Below, in pieces: positions 39,342-47,646 of a stretch of 64,000 nt of DNA. The notes under the pieces are model-generated. The model searched no databases and was not told the origin of the DNA. It worked only from the letters and a program-made list of their open reading frames with translations. This DNA comes from Vibrio orientalis CIP 102891 = ATCC 33934. GTDB taxonomy: Bacteria > Pseudomonadota > Gammaproteobacteria > Enterobacterales > Vibrionaceae. The stretch lies in NCBI RefSeq assembly GCF_000176235.1, contig NZ_ACZV01000005.1, forward strand, positions 124,001 to 188,000, given 5' to 3'. Position 1 is the stretch's first letter, and every line of letters starts with the position of its first letter. A program made the position numbers and the translations under genes.

Positions 39342-40319
39342 ATGGAATCTCATCAAGGCCGATGCAGCTATCAAAACCCTGATGGCTGGTGCTGCGATCA
39401 ACCAAGTGGTGAGTCAGGACTCTGTTACTGGCACGATCCAAAAGTCGATAAAAGCAATGATGATGTAAAAGACAAGGTTGAGCAATGGGCCGCAGCAGGT
39501 AAACCTTTAGACGGATTTCAGTTGGCAAAAACGAATTTAGAAGATCTCAATTTAGTAAACCGCGGTAGCAAAGAAGGTTATCTATGTCGAGATGTCGACT
39601 TCTATCGAGCAAATTTGACCGATGCTCACTTTTTTGGCTTAGATTTACGTGGCTCATCTTTAATGAAAGCCAAGTTAATTGGTGCAAATTTACACTGCGC
39701 CAAGTTAGATAATTGTAATTTGCTTGGTGCTTCGCTCTCTCGCGCTAAGTTAGAAAATATTGAATGGGGAGGCGACCTAAAACAAGAAAGGGCGGCGAGA
39801 CGTGCGATTCGGGGGCATAAACGCAAAGAATCGGTAATGTATTGCCAAGAAGCAGAGGAAGTCTGTAGAAATATTCGTAAGCAATGCGAGAAGCAAGGCT
39901 TGTTTGAAATGGCTGGCGATTTCTTTAAACGGGAAATGCGTTTTCGCCGTTACCAAATGCCGTTGTTTAGTGTTAGGCGCGGCATCTCCAAGCTGGTGGA
40001 TGTATTTTGTGGCTACGGCGAAGATCCGATTCGTGTCGTCGGCTTTTCGATTTTCTTAATCTTAGTCTGTGCTCTGGCTTATTTCTTCTTAGATACCACA
40101 GGGGGACACCCTGTTTACGAGGGGGTAAGTGGCTGGAAGTTTTATGCGTTGGAGTTTTTTAACTCGCTCTATTTTAGCGTCGTCACATTCACCACCTTGG
40201 GCTATGGAGACATATCTCCCGTTGGGCTGGCGAGGTTTATCGCTGCCTGCGAAGCCTTCTTAGGCAGCTTTACCATGGCACTGTTTGTGGTGGTCTTTGT
40301 TAAAAAAATGACCCGCTGA
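39342..40319 (+). CDS. Pentapeptide-repeat protein fused to a two-helix potassium channel
   Basis: The 325-residue protein joins three parts. Residues 8-32 hold a cysteine/histidine cluster (C8, C17, C18, C28, H31 in GLCYWHDP), probably a small metal site. Residues about 65-145 are pentapeptide repeats of the A(D/N)LxX type (FYRANLTDAHF, LRGSSLMKAKLIGANLHCAKL, NLLGASLSRAKLE). The C-terminus (about 230-322) is a two-helix ion-channel domain with the selectivity filter TFTTLGYGDISP. It should form a potassium-selective pore in the inner membrane with the repeat domain in the cytoplasm. Stimulus and role are unknown. AGGGG lies ten bases before the ATG. Confidence 0.85.
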   Translation: MESHQGRCSYQNPDGWCCDQPSGESGLCYWHDPKVDKSNDDVKDKVEQWAAAGKPLDGFQLAKTNLEDLNLVNRGSKEGYLCRDVDFYRANLTDAHFFGLDLRGSSLMKAKLIGANLHCAKLDNCNLLGASLSRAKLENIEWGGDLKQERAARRAIRGHKRKESVMYCQEAEEVCRNIRKQCEKQGLFEMAGDFFKREMRFRRYQMPLFSVRRGISKLVDVFCGYGEDPIRVVGFSIFLILVCALAYFFLDTTGGHPVYEGVSGWKFYALEFFNSLYFSVVTFTTLGYGDISPVGLARFIAACEAFLGSFTMALFVVVFVKKMTR

Positions 40320-40334
40320 GCACTGTGGAAATGG

Positions 40335-40871
40335 TTATTTGAACTCGCTGGCTAACCAATCAGAGAGAATGATCTGATCGTCTTTGTATTGGTTAGAAAA
40401 GTGCTCAATCAGCGCAGCGAGGTTCTGGCCATTATCACACATGGTTTGTGCCACTAAATCTTCAGAGACAACAATCGCGCCGCCTTGCGGGGAGGCGTGA
40501 GTCTCAATACTGACCGGTATAATAAATTTACTCTCACTGGCTAAGTGATGTTGCTTTAACTCATTTGCCTGTTGGTATAGCGCTGCTAACACCTCTGACT
40601 GGTAGTCACTCGCTTCGAAACCAACTGCGATAACAAAGACTAATCCACGATACAAAACAATTATTGAGCTGACCGATGCCGTCGCTTGATTAGTAAAACC
40701 GAGCACAACGTCACCAGCTAAGTGCGGCAGTTGCATGAATTGTTGTTTCAATAGTTCAACCGTCGCTGACCATTGGCTATGTTGCTCTGATGGGAGTTGC
40801 GTCAAGATGGATGAAGTATCGGTTTGAGTGAACTGCAAGATAGGTGCAGCGTATTGAGTGCTCGCGGTCAT
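40335..40871 (-). CDS. Hypothetical protein resembling the N-terminal region of DUF2075-type helicases
   Basis: I do not recognise this 178-residue protein with certainty. Its middle (GDVVLGFTNQATASVSSIIV, then LYRGLVFVIAVGFEASDY and ALYQQANELKQHHLAS) follows the pattern of the nuclease-like N-terminal domain of DUF2075 helicases. In that domain a ...VLxxGxVFVxEFKxG... strand precedes a YALDLKNFH helix. Here the expected EFK residues are replaced (FVIAVGF) and no helicase part follows, so it may be an inactive stand-alone relative. It converges on the channel gene, 15 bp away. It has no signal peptide or membrane segment. Confidence 0.6.
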   Translation of the reverse strand: MTASTQYAAPILQFTQTDTSSILTQLPSEQHSQWSATVELLKQQFMQLPHLAGDVVLGFTNQATASVSSIIVLYRGLVFVIAVGFEASDYQSEVLAALYQQANELKQHHLASESKFIIPVSIETHASPQGGAIVVSEDLVAQTMCDNGQNLAALIEHFSNQYKDDQIILSDWLASEFK

Positions 40872-40983
40872 AGTAACTCGATAGACGGTTGGAATAGTGC
40901 AGAGGCTAACGGAGAAGATGCGATGGAGCTAGAAGTAACGCTGAATAGTTTGAGCCAGTCGGCGCAGTGAGAAGGATTAGATA

Positions 40984-41018
40984 AGAAAAAGGTTACCAAA
41001 TCAGCGATCTGGTAACCT
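40984..41018 (-). terminator. Rho-independent terminator after the DUF3581 gene
   Basis: On the reverse strand AGGTTACCA and TGGTAACCT pair around 11 bases and are followed by TTTTTC. Confidence 0.8.
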
Positions 41019-41026
41019 AAATTTGA

Positions 41027-41764
41027 TTATGCGGCGTTAGCAAAGTCCGCTAAGAAAGCATCTTTACGCGCGTTAAAACGCTCGACAAGATCATCAACAG
41101 CCGCTTGGTCGTAAGGTTTAAGACCACTTGCTACCATACGTTTTACGCCTTTACCGACGATCTCGCCATTCTCTTTGAAATCGAAGTTTAGGGTCACGAG
41201 ACCACGTTTGCCTTCTACATCGAATGTAGCGCCTGCATACACGACTTCAGGGTGCGTTAAGTCTAAACGAGAGAACTCGACTTCCATGCTTTCGTAAATA
41301 ACCAATGGGCGCTGGCAGTTGATCATCATCTGCTGTTCTTCCATTAGTGGCACCATGATATGCGGGAAGTTCATACCAGAGAACTGAACGTAGCTCGTTA
41401 CCACGTGTTCAATGAACTCTGGGTTTTGGCTTACTTCACCTTCACGTGACATGTGTAAGTACTCTTTCGCATTAGCATCGACTAACGCACTTTCCTTGGC
41501 ACACTTATTTTCAACTGATAGAGATACGCTATCGCTCACCATTCCCGAAAAATCAAAGCGCATTTTTTGGCTAATGCCTTCTTTGCTTAGGAGAACCGCA
41601 AAAAGCAGATCACCAGGCACGCAGAAGCGTTTGCTATCTTCATCGTGGATAGGGTTATAGTCTCCCGCAACCTTTTTAGCAAAGTGACTTGCTTGTTGGC
41701 GAGTGAACTGGAACTGATTGTTATCTTGTGAAAAATAAGGTGTAAGAAACATACTTTTATTCAT
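41027..41764 (-). CDS. DUF3581 family protein, hot-dog-like
   Basis: The 245-residue protein (MFLTPYFSQDNNQFQFTRQQ) matches DUF3581, a conserved family of vibrios and relatives with no known function. FAKKVAGDYNPIHDED resembles the active-site segment of MaoC-type hot-dog hydratases and thioesterases (GDyNPiH). Two hot-dog repeats would fit the length. This suggests binding of an acyl-thioester, but the catalytic role is unproven. It has its own hairpin terminator. The ATG at 41764 has a weak ribosome site and a second ATG lies four codons in. Confidence 0.72.
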   Translation of the reverse strand: MNKSMFLTPYFSQDNNQFQFTRQQASHFAKKVAGDYNPIHDEDSKRFCVPGDLLFAVLLSKEGISQKMRFDFSGMVSDSVSLSVENKCAKESALVDANAKEYLHMSREGEVSQNPEFIEHVVTSYVQFSGMNFPHIMVPLMEEQQMMINCQRPLVIYESMEVEFSRLDLTHPEVVYAGATFDVEGKRGLVTLNFDFKENGEIVGKGVKRMVASGLKPYDQAAVDDLVERFNARKDAFLADFANAA

Positions 41765-41829
41765 GTGGCCATAACTGCCGCGCAGTATACATGAAGCTAT
41801 GCTATTAAATGGTCTATCCAGATGATTCG

Positions 41830-43104
41830 CTAAAGAATTGACGAAACCTTAACCTGCAAGATTCGACTCGAAGTCACCGCTAACACTTCAAACTGCCAGT
41901 CACCACAGGAAATCACTTCGCCACATTGTGGCACTTTGCCCGCTTTCCAAGTGATGTAACCATTTAGGGTTTGGAAGCCTTCACTCTCTTCACCTTCGAT
42001 AGAAGCAATATCTAGGCGGCGTTTAAGCTCATTGAGCGGGATTAAGGCATCCATCCACCAACTGCCATCTTGATGCTGTCTCGCCCAGACATGTTGTGGT
42101 GCTAGACCAAGCTCACCCGCGACGGACTCCAATATATCGTAGTGAGTAACGATACCTTGAATATCGCCATACTCATCAACAATAAATGCCATCTCACAGT
42201 TGTTTTTCTGCATTTGATTTAGCAGCGGTAAGCCTTTCATCGATTCTGGGAAATAGCGCGGTTTTCTGACCAGTTTGACAATCTTGGTGATTGATAACTC
42301 TTCATATTGGTCGAGTAACACCTTAGACGATATCGTACCAATGATCTTATCTAAACCGCCATGGCAGACAGGCCACACCGAGTGCTGCGTCTGACGAATA
42401 CGTTTGAGGATTTGCTCAATCGGCTGCTCTACATCTAGAAAGTCCATATCACAGCGAGGTGTCATCAGTGACGTCACTAAGCGATCGTTGAGATAGAGAA
42501 TGTTTTGGATCATCTGTTGTTCTTGCGGTTCTATCGCACCAGATTCTGAGCCTTCGGTCATGACCGCGAAGATATCTTCTTCGGTGACCTGATCATTATC
42601 ATCGCCATGCTGACGAAATAGTTTTAGCAGAGCATCGGTTGAAACACTCAATAACACCACAAACGGCGTCGTCAGGATTGCAAGCCAATGAATAGGGTAG
42701 GCAACAATCACAGCAATACGTTCTGCATTACGTTGGGCAAATCGCTTGGGAACCAGTTCGCCGACCACAATGGCAAAGTAAGTAATGATCACCACCACAC
42801 TTGCAGTTGCGGCAATAGAGGCGAGTTCAGGCTCGAAGCCTTGTTGGATTAGCCACTGTGCAAATGGGCCAGACAGCGTCGCTTCACCGAAAATACCACT
42901 AAGGATACCAATTGCGGTAATGCCGATCTGGATGGTCGATAAAAAGCGGGTTGGGTTGCTTTTTAGCTCTAGTGCGAGCTTTGCGGAAGATTGAGTTTCT
43001 GCGAGTTTCTTAAGACGACTCGACTTAGCTGCGACAAGCGCAAGTTCTGACATGGCAAAAATGCCGTTTAGGGTGATAAGCCCCACCAGTATGAAAATGT
43101 CCAT
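41830..43104 (-). CDS. CNNM/CorC-type transporter-associated protein (DUF21-CBS-CorC_HlyC)
   Basis: The 424-residue protein has an N-terminal DUF21/CNNM membrane domain of three to four helices (FILVGLITLNGIFAMSELAL, TIQIGITAIGILSGIFGE, IVVGELVPKRFAQRNAERIA). A pair of CBS domains follows (about 205-330, LVTSLMTPRCDMDFLD, MAFIVDEYGDIQGIVTHYD). The C-terminal CorC_HlyC domain begins near 345. Relatives (YtfL/PaeA, CorB) take part in magnesium or polyamine export. The older name hemolysin is misleading. It stands alone between DUF3581 and a LysR gene. Confidence 0.88.
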   Translation of the reverse strand: MDIFILVGLITLNGIFAMSELALVAAKSSRLKKLAETQSSAKLALELKSNPTRFLSTIQIGITAIGILSGIFGEATLSGPFAQWLIQQGFEPELASIAATASVVVIITYFAIVVGELVPKRFAQRNAERIAVIVAYPIHWLAILTTPFVVLLSVSTDALLKLFRQHGDDNDQVTEEDIFAVMTEGSESGAIEPQEQQMIQNILYLNDRLVTSLMTPRCDMDFLDVEQPIEQILKRIRQTQHSVWPVCHGGLDKIIGTISSKVLLDQYEELSITKIVKLVRKPRYFPESMKGLPLLNQMQKNNCEMAFIVDEYGDIQGIVTHYDILESVAGELGLAPQHVWARQHQDGSWWMDALIPLNELKRRLDIASIEGEESEGFQTLNGYITWKAGKVPQCGEVISCGDWQFEVLAVTSSRILQVKVSSIL

Positions 43105-43237
43105 TAATTGTTCCAGTTATAAACACATTCAAAGCATAGCTATAGCACAAGGGAAAAGATATTGATTATTTAAGCAGCATGGCTAATTGTTTTTAAGGTA
43201 ACGATTAGCAAATGTTATGGGAATAAGTTCGTCGCCA

Positions 43238-44134
43238 TTAACTTGATTTTGGAGAGGTGTAGTCAAAGTAATCTAGCAAGAAATCAATCAATACGCGGAC
43301 GGGTATTGAGAGGTGTTTGCGTGACGGATAAAGCAGATACATTTGCAGCGACATCAGTTGCCACTCTGGCAGTACCCAAACCAATTTGCCTTGCTCGATC
43401 CATTGGTCGGCAAGGTAATCTGGCTGCATTGAGATGCCCATATTCGCTAAGGAGCCATGCAGTAATACGGTCGCTTCATTGGCGGTGATATCGCAATTCA
43501 CTTCGACCTCTTGTCTCTCTCCCTTATGAGTAAGCTGCCAGAGATGGCGACCAAAGTTTTTATAGCCAAGGCATTGGTGATGAGTTAAGTCTTGTGGCGT
43601 TTTTATCTCTGGCTGAGTAGCTAAATACTCTGGAGAAGCAACCAGCTTTGAGTAGCAGACAGAAAATGGTCGTCCGATCAAAGTAGGGTTAGGATCGTTG
43701 GTGGTTCGAATTGCCAAATCAATCCGCTCTGCCACCATATCGACGGCCCTGTCTTGAGCATCGATATCCAATTTAACCGCAGGGTACTGTTGGCGAAATT
43801 TCTCAAGCGCTGGCATTAACTGGGAAAAGCCGAAAGACATACTGACAGATACTCGCACCAGGCCGCTAATGGCATGTGTGGGCATTAAGCTCTCTTCCAG
43901 TTTGTGCGCCTCATCGACCCAAGATTGCAGTTTTGGCAGTAACTGTTCACCCGCGCTGGTTAATGACACTTTACGAGTAGTGCGCTGAAGTAGGCGTGAG
44001 CCAAGCCAGTTTTCAGCGGCTTCAACGTATCGGGTTACCATAGGCCGAGACATATCGAGCCTGTCTGCGGTGGCGGTAAAGCTTTCTGTCTGCGCCACAT
44101 CCAACATCACTTTCGCTGCAGTTAACTTATCCAT
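43238..44134 (-). CDS. LysR-family regulator, divergent from an MBL-fold gene
   Basis: From the ATG at 44134 (MDKLTAAKVMLDVAQTESF) the product has 298 residues. A LysR helix-turn-helix (TATADRLDMSRPMVTRYVE) is followed by the AaeR/YafC-type effector domain (VRVSVSMSFGFSQLMPALEKF, ERIDLAIRTTNDPN). The open frame extends to a TTG at 44164, but the extra residues are not conserved. It is divergent from the metallo-beta-lactamase-fold gene at 44245, its likely target. The effector is unknown. Confidence 0.87.
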   Translation of the reverse strand: MDKLTAAKVMLDVAQTESFTATADRLDMSRPMVTRYVEAAENWLGSRLLQRTTRKVSLTSAGEQLLPKLQSWVDEAHKLEESLMPTHAISGLVRVSVSMSFGFSQLMPALEKFRQQYPAVKLDIDAQDRAVDMVAERIDLAIRTTNDPNPTLIGRPFSVCYSKLVASPEYLATQPEIKTPQDLTHHQCLGYKNFGRHLWQLTHKGERQEVEVNCDITANEATVLLHGSLANMGISMQPDYLADQWIEQGKLVWVLPEWQLMSLQMYLLYPSRKHLSIPVRVLIDFLLDYFDYTSPKSS

Positions 44135-44244
44135 ACTTGTTCGATTTAAGAAATAATGATGCAAAGAATAGGCTCTATTTCGAAATAAAACCAGTCGCTA
44201 ACATGATTACCACTGAACAAAACAACATCAAATCAGGAGCGTTC

Positions 44245-45105
44245 ATGAAAGCCCTTACTACCTTTAGTTTATTGCTAGCCGCAACATACTCATCAATAGC
44301 CAGTGCTGATTTAGACTTTGAGGTCTACAACGCAGACGACAACAGCTTTAACGTCACCTCAACTTTAGTGATTGGTGAAACGGAAACTTTATTGATTGAT
44401 ACCGGCTTTACCAAAGCGGATGCACTGCGTATAGCAGCTAAAATCTTGGATGCGGGCAAACCGTTGAAGACCATTTTTATTAGCCAAGCCGATCCAGACT
44501 ACTACTTTGGCGCAGAGCAACTGCTGACAATCTTCCCTGAAGCCAATGTCGTCACAACGCCCGCGGTACGTGAGGCGATTGCCAAAAAGCTCGAAAAGAA
44601 AGTGAGCTTTTGGGGACCTAAGATGGGGTTAAACGCGCCGACTAACCCGCAACTGCCAACCGCTATCGAGGCCAATCAAATTAAAGTGGACGATCAAGTG
44701 GTCGAGATACGCGGTCTAGATGGCGTTCTTGCGCACCGACCTTACCTGTGGATCCCAAGTGAAAAAGCCATTTTAGGCAACGTTGGTATTGTCGAAGGTA
44801 TGCATGTATGGATGGCTGACACGCAATCAAGCCAAGAAGTCGATGCTTGGATGGCGCAACTGCAAGAGATGCTAGCGCTTAAGCCGAAATTTGTTGTGCC
44901 GGGCCATATGACGGAACAAGGCAAGCTAGATGCCAGCACTATCCGTTATACCTATAAGTGGATTGAGCGTTTCGAGCAGGCGAAAGAAAGCAGTACCAAC
45001 AGCGTTGAGTTGATTGATTCGATGGTAAAGCACTACCCGAAATTGGGTTCCGATTTTAGTTTAGAGCTTGGTGCTCAAGTACATAAAAATGAGACGACTT
45101 GGTAA
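44245..45105 (+). CDS. Secreted MBL-fold protein lacking the usual metal ligands
   Basis: The 286-residue product has a Sec signal (KALTTFSLLLAATYSSIASA) and a metallo-beta-lactamase fold (STLVIGETETLLIDTGF; KPKFVVPGHM near the end). The metal-binding HxHxDH motif is replaced: TIFISQADPDYYFGAEQL has Q81, D83, D85 and Y86 at those places. The later strand reads LGNVGIVEGMHVWMAD, where family members have a metal aspartate. It is probably periplasmic. It may be a non-hydrolytic relative or use an altered metal site. CAGGAGC precedes the ATG. A hairpin without a T run lies downstream (45123-45155). Confidence 0.82.
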   Translation: MKALTTFSLLLAATYSSIASADLDFEVYNADDNSFNVTSTLVIGETETLLIDTGFTKADALRIAAKILDAGKPLKTIFISQADPDYYFGAEQLLTIFPEANVVTTPAVREAIAKKLEKKVSFWGPKMGLNAPTNPQLPTAIEANQIKVDDQVVEIRGLDGVLAHRPYLWIPSEKAILGNVGIVEGMHVWMADTQSSQEVDAWMAQLQEMLALKPKFVVPGHMTEQGKLDASTIRYTYKWIERFEQAKESSTNSVELIDSMVKHYPKLGSDFSLELGAQVHKNETTW

Positions 45106-45172
45106 GCGAAACTAAGTTGATAGAGTGAGTTTGGTAAAGTGTGCCAAGCTCACTCACGAGCAATTAATCTAA

Positions 45173-46489
45173 CTAAATGACGTGATAACCCAGCTGTTTA
45201 AGCGTGCTGGCGAAAGTGTCTTGAGTATTTGGCTCGCCATGAATCAAATGCACCTCTTTTGGTGTAGGTTCAATCCCCTGAACAAATCGAAGTAAATCGT
45301 CTTTGTCTGCGTGGGCAGAGTAACCAGACATGGTATGAATCTGCGCATTCACTTCGACTTCTTGTTGATCAATCTCTACCGCCATTGCGCCGGACTGAAT
45401 CTCTCTGCCTAACGTTCCTTCAGCTTGATAACCCGCTAACAAGATATCGGTGCGCTCATCGGGTAAGAGCGCTTTAAGATAATCCATAATGCGGCCACCT
45501 TGACACATACCGGAGGCCGCAACCACTATCGCCGCTTCCCTTGTGGATTGCAGTCGATTAACCAGTCGTTGGTGTGTGCGGTAATCTTCTACCGTAATGC
45601 ACTGCTCAAAGGCGAGTGGATGGCGGTGCATTTTAAGGCGCTGCTTCGCTTCTTGCCCCCAAAGCTGTTTGAAACGTCGATAAGAGCGGGTGACGCGCTG
45701 CGCCATCGGTGAATCTAAAATGATCGGAATTGAAATATCGATTTGGTGATCATGAATCAGCTGCTCAATATCAAACAGCAGCTCTTGAGTTCGGCCGACG
45801 CTAAAGGCAGGGATTAAGATCGTACCACCATCTTCAAGTGAGCGATCAATGATCGCTTTTAGCCGCTCAGAGCGCGTGGCAATATCATCATGCGGCTTGT
45901 CACCGTAAGTCGTTTCAATCAGTAGATAATCCGCTCGCTCAGGCGATAATGGGTCGGGTAATAAAGGCGTGTTACTCGGGCCTAAATCGCCAGAAAATAC
46001 CACCACCTCTTGATTGGCTAAGCGCACTTCAATATAGGCAGAACCCAATATATGCCCCGCAGGCTGGAAACGGATCGCCATTGAGTCTTGCAATACGGGC
46101 TCTAGTTCAACCCACTGACTGTAAGGCTGCGGCTTAAGTAACTTACTGATTTTATTGAGTATCCGTTGAGCTTGTTTGGGCTTTAATCCGAGTTGAAGTT
46201 TTAAGCTATCTTCGAGCATTAGCGGAATAAGCTCAGCGGTGGCCTCACTACAATAGATGGGCTGATTAAATCCGGTTGCAAGTAACCAAGGTAGACGACC
46301 GATATGGTCAATATGCGCGTGGGTAATCACGAGGGCATTAAGGTGTGAGGTAGCAAATTCAACCTCAAGCGGGCGAGTATCAGCACCTTGAAATAATCCA
46401 CAGTCGACGAGAATCGCTTGCTGCTCATCTCTTAGTTCATGGCAAGAACCAGTGATAGTGTGTTTGCCACCATGATGAATGATTTCCAT
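45173..46489 (-). CDS. MBL-fold beta-CASP nuclease-type protein
   Basis: The 438-residue protein has the complete metallo-beta-lactamase motif THAHIDHIGRLPWL and ETTYGD. The beta-CASP insert and C-terminal motifs are also present (IPAFSVGRTQELLFDIE, ILDSPMAQRVTRSYR, VVAASGMCQGGRIMDYLK, MSGYSAHADKDDL). This is the layout of the CPSF73/Ysh1-type RNA-processing nuclease family. Bacterial members of this subgroup have uncertain substrates. Start at 46489 with AGGGGGT upstream. The longer frame from 46504 is less likely. It faces the degenerate MBL gene. Confidence 0.87.
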   Translation of the reverse strand: MEIIHHGGKHTITGSCHELRDEQQAILVDCGLFQGADTRPLEVEFATSHLNALVITHAHIDHIGRLPWLLATGFNQPIYCSEATAELIPLMLEDSLKLQLGLKPKQAQRILNKISKLLKPQPYSQWVELEPVLQDSMAIRFQPAGHILGSAYIEVRLANQEVVVFSGDLGPSNTPLLPDPLSPERADYLLIETTYGDKPHDDIATRSERLKAIIDRSLEDGGTILIPAFSVGRTQELLFDIEQLIHDHQIDISIPIILDSPMAQRVTRSYRRFKQLWGQEAKQRLKMHRHPLAFEQCITVEDYRTHQRLVNRLQSTREAAIVVAASGMCQGGRIMDYLKALLPDERTDILLAGYQAEGTLGREIQSGAMAVEIDQQEVEVNAQIHTMSGYSAHADKDDLLRFVQGIEPTPKEVHLIHGEPNTQDTFASTLKQLGYHVI

Positions 46490-46638
46490 ATAACCCCCTC
46501 GCAAAATTTCGCTACGACAGTGCCGACAAAGCTATTTTACGACAAGTCGCTGAGCGAGAAATGCGAGGGCTTAGCAGTTTTCAAAGTAATTTATCGACTG
46601 CTCAGTAGGTTATCTGCGAGTGAGTCGCTATTGGCTGC

Positions 46639-47391
46639 CTACTGAGGAGCTTGAGTTGGCTGCTTTTGCGCTTCAAGTTGCGCGACTTCCGCATCAAGCT
46701 CAGCAATCTTTTTCGCCATTAGCTGATGGCAATGATCGGCTAAGGCTCGCGCATCATTGATGCTATAGCCAGTGACATCAATCGGCTCAAGCATTTCAGT
46801 AATCACGATACCATTGTTGCGGCGATTCAGATGGATCTTATTGTGAGTGGTGCTGACCACCATTGGCGTGATCGGAACTCCCGCTTCAATCGCCATACGA
46901 AAAGCACCGGTCTTAAATGGCAATAACCCACGACCTTTACTGCGCGTCCCTTCGGGGTAGGCCCAAACAGACAGGTCACGCTGGTGGATCGCTTCGGCGA
47001 CCTGTTTAATCGTGTCGCGCGCTTTGGACTTATCTTGGCGATCAATCAAAATATTGCCCGTTATCCAATACAGTTGGCCGAAAAACGGTACCCAAATCAG
47101 CTCTTTTTTGCCAAGTGAAACCGTACGAGGCCTTAACATACCCGGAGAGGTAACAAAGTCATAGACGCTTTGATGGTTAGAGATATACACACTATTGTTC
47201 GGCGTTGGGGCATGTTCAAGCCCCCGCTGAATAAGCTCAATTCCGATCAGTTTATGCAGTTGATTAAACCAGCGACAAAAGAAGAACACGTGCTTAGGGT
47301 TTCTTGGGCTAAACAGGCAATACAGCAAAGCAAATAGGGTGGTGAATACCACAAAGATCCCTGCCAAGATAAGACGAACAATAGTCAGCAC
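46639..47391 (-). CDS. plsC: 1-acyl-sn-glycerol-3-phosphate acyltransferase
   Basis: PlsC adds the second acyl chain to lysophosphatidic acid at the inner membrane. The 250-residue product has an N-terminal membrane helix (VRLILAGIFVVFTTLFALLY). The acyltransferase motifs NHQSVYDF (HxxxxD) and YPEGTRSKGRGLLPFKTG (motif III) are present, with VPITPMVVST (motif IV). The start is a GTG at 47391 with a strong AAGGAG. Vibrios often have more than one PlsC-like enzyme, so which one this is remains open. Confidence 0.88.
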   Translation of the reverse strand: MLTIVRLILAGIFVVFTTLFALLYCLFSPRNPKHVFFFCRWFNQLHKLIGIELIQRGLEHAPTPNNSVYISNHQSVYDFVTSPGMLRPRTVSLGKKELIWVPFFGQLYWITGNILIDRQDKSKARDTIKQVAEAIHQRDLSVWAYPEGTRSKGRGLLPFKTGAFRMAIEAGVPITPMVVSTTHNKIHLNRRNNGIVITEMLEPIDVTGYSINDARALADHCHQLMAKKIAELDAEVAQLEAQKQPTQAPQ

Positions 47392-47605
47392 AATACACTC
47401 CTTGATTAAATCTATCGGTGAATTTAGAGTTTTAGGTCTAGTTAACTAAATTGCAACAATTTTGCGGGTAGGTTTAGCTAGATAATGAAAAGGTGTGAAG
47501 TGGGATCGAAAAATAGCCAGATATCTTGTTTAACTTATTCATTTAAAAAGAAAAAAGATGAACACCTGTTCGCTGAGTCTGATCTGAGTACAGGATTGCT
47601 AGTGA

Positions 47606-47639
47606 TGAAAAAGCAAAAAGCCCAGCGTGAACTGGGCTT
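47606..47639 (-). terminator. Rho-independent terminator after the Sua5 gene
   Basis: On the reverse strand AAGCCCAG TTCACG CTGGGCTT is followed by TTTGCTTTTTC. Confidence 0.87.
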
Positions 47640-47646
47640 AGAATGA

